NCBI RefSeq assembly: GCF_019132845.1
Contig: NZ_JAHSPR010000005.1
Location: 1 to 64,000 of the forward strand
Length of the DNA stretch: 64,000 bases
Reading direction: 5' to 3'
From: Advenella alkanexedens
Lineage (GTDB): Bacteria; Pseudomonadota; Gammaproteobacteria; Burkholderiales; Burkholderiaceae_B
Part shown: piece by piece, positions 61,566 through 64,000 of the stretch
Layout: each line of letters opens with the position of its first letter
Position numbering within the stretch: position 1 is the first letter of the stretch
Position numbers and translations under genes: made by a program
The notes under the pieces: model-generated
Database searches by the model: none
The model's input: only the letters and a program-made list of their open reading frames with translations
Told to the model about the DNA's origin: nothing

Positions 61566-62546
61566 TCAATCCAGCTTGATATTGGCACGTTTAATGACTT
61601 TTTCCCATTTTTCACTATCTTCAGAAATGAAGTCTTTGAACGCTTCTGGTGTGCTGCCGACCAGTTTTCCGATATAGCTTTTTTCCCAGCGCTCGGCCAG
61701 CTCTTTGTTGTCATTGACCTTTTGCATGGCTTCTCCCAGCACTTTCAGCGCTTCAGGCGGTGTACCGGCCGGTGCCAGCAAACCTTGCCAACCGAAGGGG
61801 CTATAGTCTTCAAGGCCAACTTCTTTGAATGTGGGGACATCGGGGAAGCTGGGGTGGCGTTCGTCACCGGTAATCGCCAGCAATTTCAGTTTTCCGGTTT
61901 TAATACCACCAGCTGCCGCTGGCAGGGCGTCAAATAAAAAATCCACCTGTCCTGCCATTAAATCGCTAAACGGATTAGTGGTGCTGTAAGGGATGAAAAC
62001 GGGTTTGGTTTCGCTGTCAAAACCAAACCATTCGCCTGACAAATGAGAATAACTGCCGATTCCCATGGTGGCAACATTGAATTGCCCTGGATTTTCTTTC
62101 AATTTCTTAATCAGATCCTGCACGTCCTCAACGGCCACCTGCGGGCTGGCAATCAGGCCGGTGTTCATGACGCCAAGCAAACTCACAGGCACAAAATCTT
62201 TTTCAATATCATAAGTTTTTGTGGAATAAAGGTGTGGCTGAATGGAAAGTGTACTGGTTGAGCCAATCAATAAGGTGTAACCGTCAGGCTTGGCTTGAGC
62301 GGCAGCAGCGTTGCCAATGGCTCCTGATGCACCTGGTTTGTTGTCAATAATAACACTGACACCCAGATTTTTTTGAAGCTCGGCCGCAACTTCGCGAGCA
62401 TTGGTGTCAGGGCCGGTGCCGGGGGCAAACGGTGTAATGATGCGAATGGGGCGATCGGGATAAGCCGCTTGCGCGCTTAAAGCGATAAGACCCAGGCTTA
62501 GTCCGAGTGTGATTTTCTTTGAAAGTTTATTAAGCGTGAAACGCAT
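61566..62546 (-). CDS. Bug-family tripartite tricarboxylate transporter receptor
   Basis: The 326-residue protein has a signal peptide (KITLGLSLGLIALSAQA, cleavage near residue 27). The core begins YPDRPIRIITPFAPGTGPDTN, with VSVIIDNKPGASGAIGNAAA and KPDGYTLLIG. AGGAGAC precedes the ATG. It is divergent from the VOC dioxygenase and flavin hydroxylase genes across an AT-rich operator region, so the ligand is likely the aromatic acid they degrade. No TctAB genes are visible. Confidence 0.88.
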   Translation of the reverse strand: MRFTLNKLSKKITLGLSLGLIALSAQAAYPDRPIRIITPFAPGTGPDTNAREVAAELQKNLGVSVIIDNKPGASGAIGNAAAAQAKPDGYTLLIGSTSTLSIQPHLYSTKTYDIEKDFVPVSLLGVMNTGLIASPQVAVEDVQDLIKKLKENPGQFNVATMGIGSYSHLSGEWFGFDSETKPVFIPYSTTNPFSDLMAGQVDFLFDALPAAAGGIKTGKLKLLAITGDERHPSFPDVPTFKEVGLEDYSPFGWQGLLAPAGTPPEALKVLGEAMQKVNDNKELAERWEKSYIGKLVGSTPEAFKDFISEDSEKWEKVIKRANIKLD

Positions 62547-62580
62547 GTTTGTCTCCTTAGGTATGTCGTTGTCCAGATTA

Positions 62581-62610
62581 AATTTAATAAAACTTGATAT
62601 TTATTAAATT
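62581..62610. promoter_or_regulatory. Divergent AT-rich operator
   Basis: AATTTAATA and TATTAAATT (9-bp arms, 12-base spacer) lie in the 149-bp gap between the divergent Bug and dioxygenase genes, 35 bp from the Bug start. Further AT-rich half-sites follow. It could bind a GntR, MarR or IclR-type repressor; none is encoded within the visible part. Confidence 0.5.
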
Positions 62611-62695
62611 ATCATAATATAATAAAAACATCAAATAATATTTGTTTAATTTTAATCAAATTATCGTTAAATGATATTTTCATTTAGGAGACAAA

Positions 62696-63247
62696 ATGAC
62701 ACAGTCCAAAGACAATATTCAGCTTTCTCTCAGCCACCTGGGTATTTATGTGCAGGACCTGGAAAAAATGAGTGCTTTTTATAAGGAAACGTTTGAATTC
62801 ACTCAAACCGACAAAGGTGATCTGGGGCATACCCAACTGGTGTTTTTAAGTCGTGATCCCGCAGAGCATCACCAACTGGTATTGGCAACCGGGCGTCCGG
62901 ACAACCTTCAATTCAATCTCATCAACCAGATTTCCTTTCGTGTTCCCAACCTGGACAATCTGCGCCGTTTTTATGCACGTGCAAAAAATCACAAAGATGT
63001 CAGTGATATCCAGTGTGTTACCCATGGAAATGCCGTTTCTGTTTATTGCCGTGATCCGGAAGGTAACCGGCTTGAAATTTTCATGGATACCCCGTGGTAT
63101 TGCGACCAGCCTTTGCGTGAACCCATTGATCTTGAATTGAGTGATGAGCAAATCATGGCCAAGGCCGAAGCTATCGCACGCAAATATCCAAAATTCAAAT
63201 TGCGTTCCGAATGGCATGAAGAGATGCGTCAGTTGATGGGAGTGTAA
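62696..63247 (+). CDS. VOC-family extradiol dioxygenase-like protein
   Basis: The 183-residue single-module vicinal-oxygen-chelate protein has likely metal ligands His in LSHLGIYVQDLEKM (about 14), His in AEHHQLVLATG (about 59) and Glu in GNRLEIFMDTPWYC (about 122). This is the three-ligand set of small catechol 2,3-dioxygenase-like enzymes. TTTAGGAGAC precedes the ATG. It is followed 4 bp later by an aromatic hydroxylase gene, so it probably cleaves that enzyme's product. Confidence 0.82.
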   Translation: MTQSKDNIQLSLSHLGIYVQDLEKMSAFYKETFEFTQTDKGDLGHTQLVFLSRDPAEHHQLVLATGRPDNLQFNLINQISFRVPNLDNLRRFYARAKNHKDVSDIQCVTHGNAVSVYCRDPEGNRLEIFMDTPWYCDQPLREPIDLELSDEQIMAKAEAIARKYPKFKLRSEWHEEMRQLMGV

Positions 63248-63251
63248 GAGA

Positions 63252-64000
63252 ATGACAGACAAAAAACTCTATGATGTGGCTATCATTGGTTATGGACCTG
63301 TAGGTGCCACATTGGCCGGTTTGCTGGGTCAGGAAGGTTTGAAGGTGTTGGTGCTGGATCGTGAGGCCGCTATTTATCCCTTGCCACGTGCCATTCATTT
63401 TGATGGTGAAGTCATGCGGATTTTCCAAAGTCTGGGTCTTAAAGATAAAGTGCTTGAAATCAGCCGGCCAGGAATTCATGGCATGCACTTTCTCAATGCC
63501 GAGGGAGAAACCTTGCTGGTTCGTGCGGGCAGTGCCGGGAATGGACCTAATGGGTGTGCCAATAACTATTATTTTCATCAACCTCATCTGGAAGTCTTGC
63601 TGCGGGAAAAAGTGGCCAGTCATCCAAATGTAACGGTAAAACTAAAGTCGGAACTGACGGGGCTTCAGGAACAGAACGATCATGTGGTATTGACCGTACA
63701 CAACCATCAAACCCAGTCAAGTGAACAGTATCAGGCCAAATATGTCGTGGGTTGTGATGGTGCCCGTTCATTTGTACGAACAACCATGGGTAGCCCTATG
63801 GAAAACCTTGGCTTGCGTCAGCAGTGGCTGGTTTTTGATGTCTTGCTCAAAGAAGACGTGCAATTGTCACCTTACACCATTCAGCATTGCGATCCGGCAC
63901 GTCCCATGACTTATTGCAATGTGGTGGGTAACCGCCGTCGCTGGGAAATCATGGTCATGCCAGACGATAATCAGGAAGAATTGGTCAAACCTGAAAATAT
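63252..64000 (+). CDS. FAD-dependent aromatic monooxygenase (MhpA-like), truncated by window edge
   Basis: The frame is open to the end of the window (about 249 residues). The dinucleotide fold is VAIIGYGPVGATLAGLL (about 8-24), followed by LPRAIHFDGEVMRIFQSLG and the second motif VVGCDGARSFVR (about 164-175). The pattern PRAIHFDGEVMR is characteristic of MhpA-type 3-(3-hydroxyphenyl)propionate hydroxylases. The C-terminal part lies outside the window, so the precise substrate cannot be set. It is co-transcribed with the VOC gene. Confidence 0.85.
   Translation, partial: MTDKKLYDVAIIGYGPVGATLAGLLGQEGLKVLVLDREAAIYPLPRAIHFDGEVMRIFQSLGLKDKVLEISRPGIHGMHFLNAEGETLLVRAGSAGNGPNGCANNYYFHQPHLEVLLREKVASHPNVTVKLKSELTGLQEQNDHVVLTVHNHQTQSSEQYQAKYVVGCDGARSFVRTTMGSPMENLGLRQQWLVFDVLLKEDVQLSPYTIQHCDPARPMTYCNVVGNRRRWEIMVMPDDNQEELVKPEN

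Noticed and set aside
1-64000. tRNA or rRNA genes
   Set aside because: I looked through the intergenic gaps for cloverleaf T-loop and rRNA signatures and saw none; a dedicated scan could still find one.

Overview
The window looks like a chromosomal segment of a betaproteobacterium of the Burkholderiales, most likely Alcaligenaceae. This rests on protein families and neighbourhoods, not on a database search: three Bug-type (tripartite tricarboxylate) receptors, gentisate-pathway genes under LysR control, a BPSS1780-type membrane protein, the housekeeping run orn-acpS-nagZ-uvrC-pgsA, a class Ia nrdA-nrdB-ferredoxin operon and a Tad/Flp secretion locus. Base composition is moderate, roughly half G+C by eye, with AT-rich control regions.

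Layout. 1-1.66 kb is a graveyard of insertion-sequence fragments (IS66, IS3, IS256 and IS4 families) around a beheaded Fic gene that still carries three phased operator palindromes. 1.66-3.67 kb is a BCCT (BetT-like) transporter bracketed by a 27-bp direct repeat. 3.9-10.2 kb is a gentisate catabolic island: 3-hydroxybenzoate 6-hydroxylase, a fumarylpyruvate hydrolase-type enzyme, gentisate 1,2-dioxygenase, a Bug receptor and two paralogous LysR regulators. No maleylpyruvate isomerase is visible. 10.2-12.8 kb has REP-like hairpins, a tandem glycine riboswitch ahead of a UPF0126 membrane protein, and a CNNM/CBS membrane protein. 12.8-18.1 kb holds an MFS pump and a four-gene ABC importer. 18.2-22.9 kb is a cupin-Bug-CoA transferase-acyl-CoA dehydrogenase operon with a convergent IclR gene.

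23.0-32.4 kb is a compact Tad-like operon: a Flp-type prepilin, two TadE/G-like proteins, an unrecognised exported protein, CpaB, a CpaC secretin, a TadA ATPase fused to an FHA domain, TadB, TadC and a DUF192 protein. TadZ and a prepilin peptidase are absent from it. 32.7-43.2 kb is mostly housekeeping: acyl-CoA dehydrogenase, rplS, CoA pyrophosphatase, rsgA, a Ste24-like protease, orn, acpS, nagZ, uvrC, pgsA. Inserted here is a small membrane-protein gene preceded by a near-ideal LexA box. 43.3-54.4 kb contains two MFS genes with a 42-residue membrane protein, isocitrate lyase, mltB, a histone-deacetylase-family protein, etfBA, a M48 lipoprotein, a BPSS1780 protein and thrB. 54.6-61.5 kb has a ClC channel, dusA, and nrdAB plus ferredoxin behind a 31-bp-spaced pair of NrdR boxes. 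The right edge starts another aromatic-catabolic cluster: Bug receptor, divergent VOC dioxygenase and a truncated MhpA-type flavin hydroxylase.

How the parts fit. The organism appears to be a forager on aromatic and organic acids: periplasmic Bug receptors, ring hydroxylases and dioxygenases, CoA activation, two acyl-CoA dehydrogenases, ETF as their electron acceptor, and isocitrate lyase for two-carbon units. The strongest candidates for something little described are the LexA-controlled small membrane protein (34.7-35.1 kb) and the minimal FHA-TadA Tad locus with its unrecognised exported protein.
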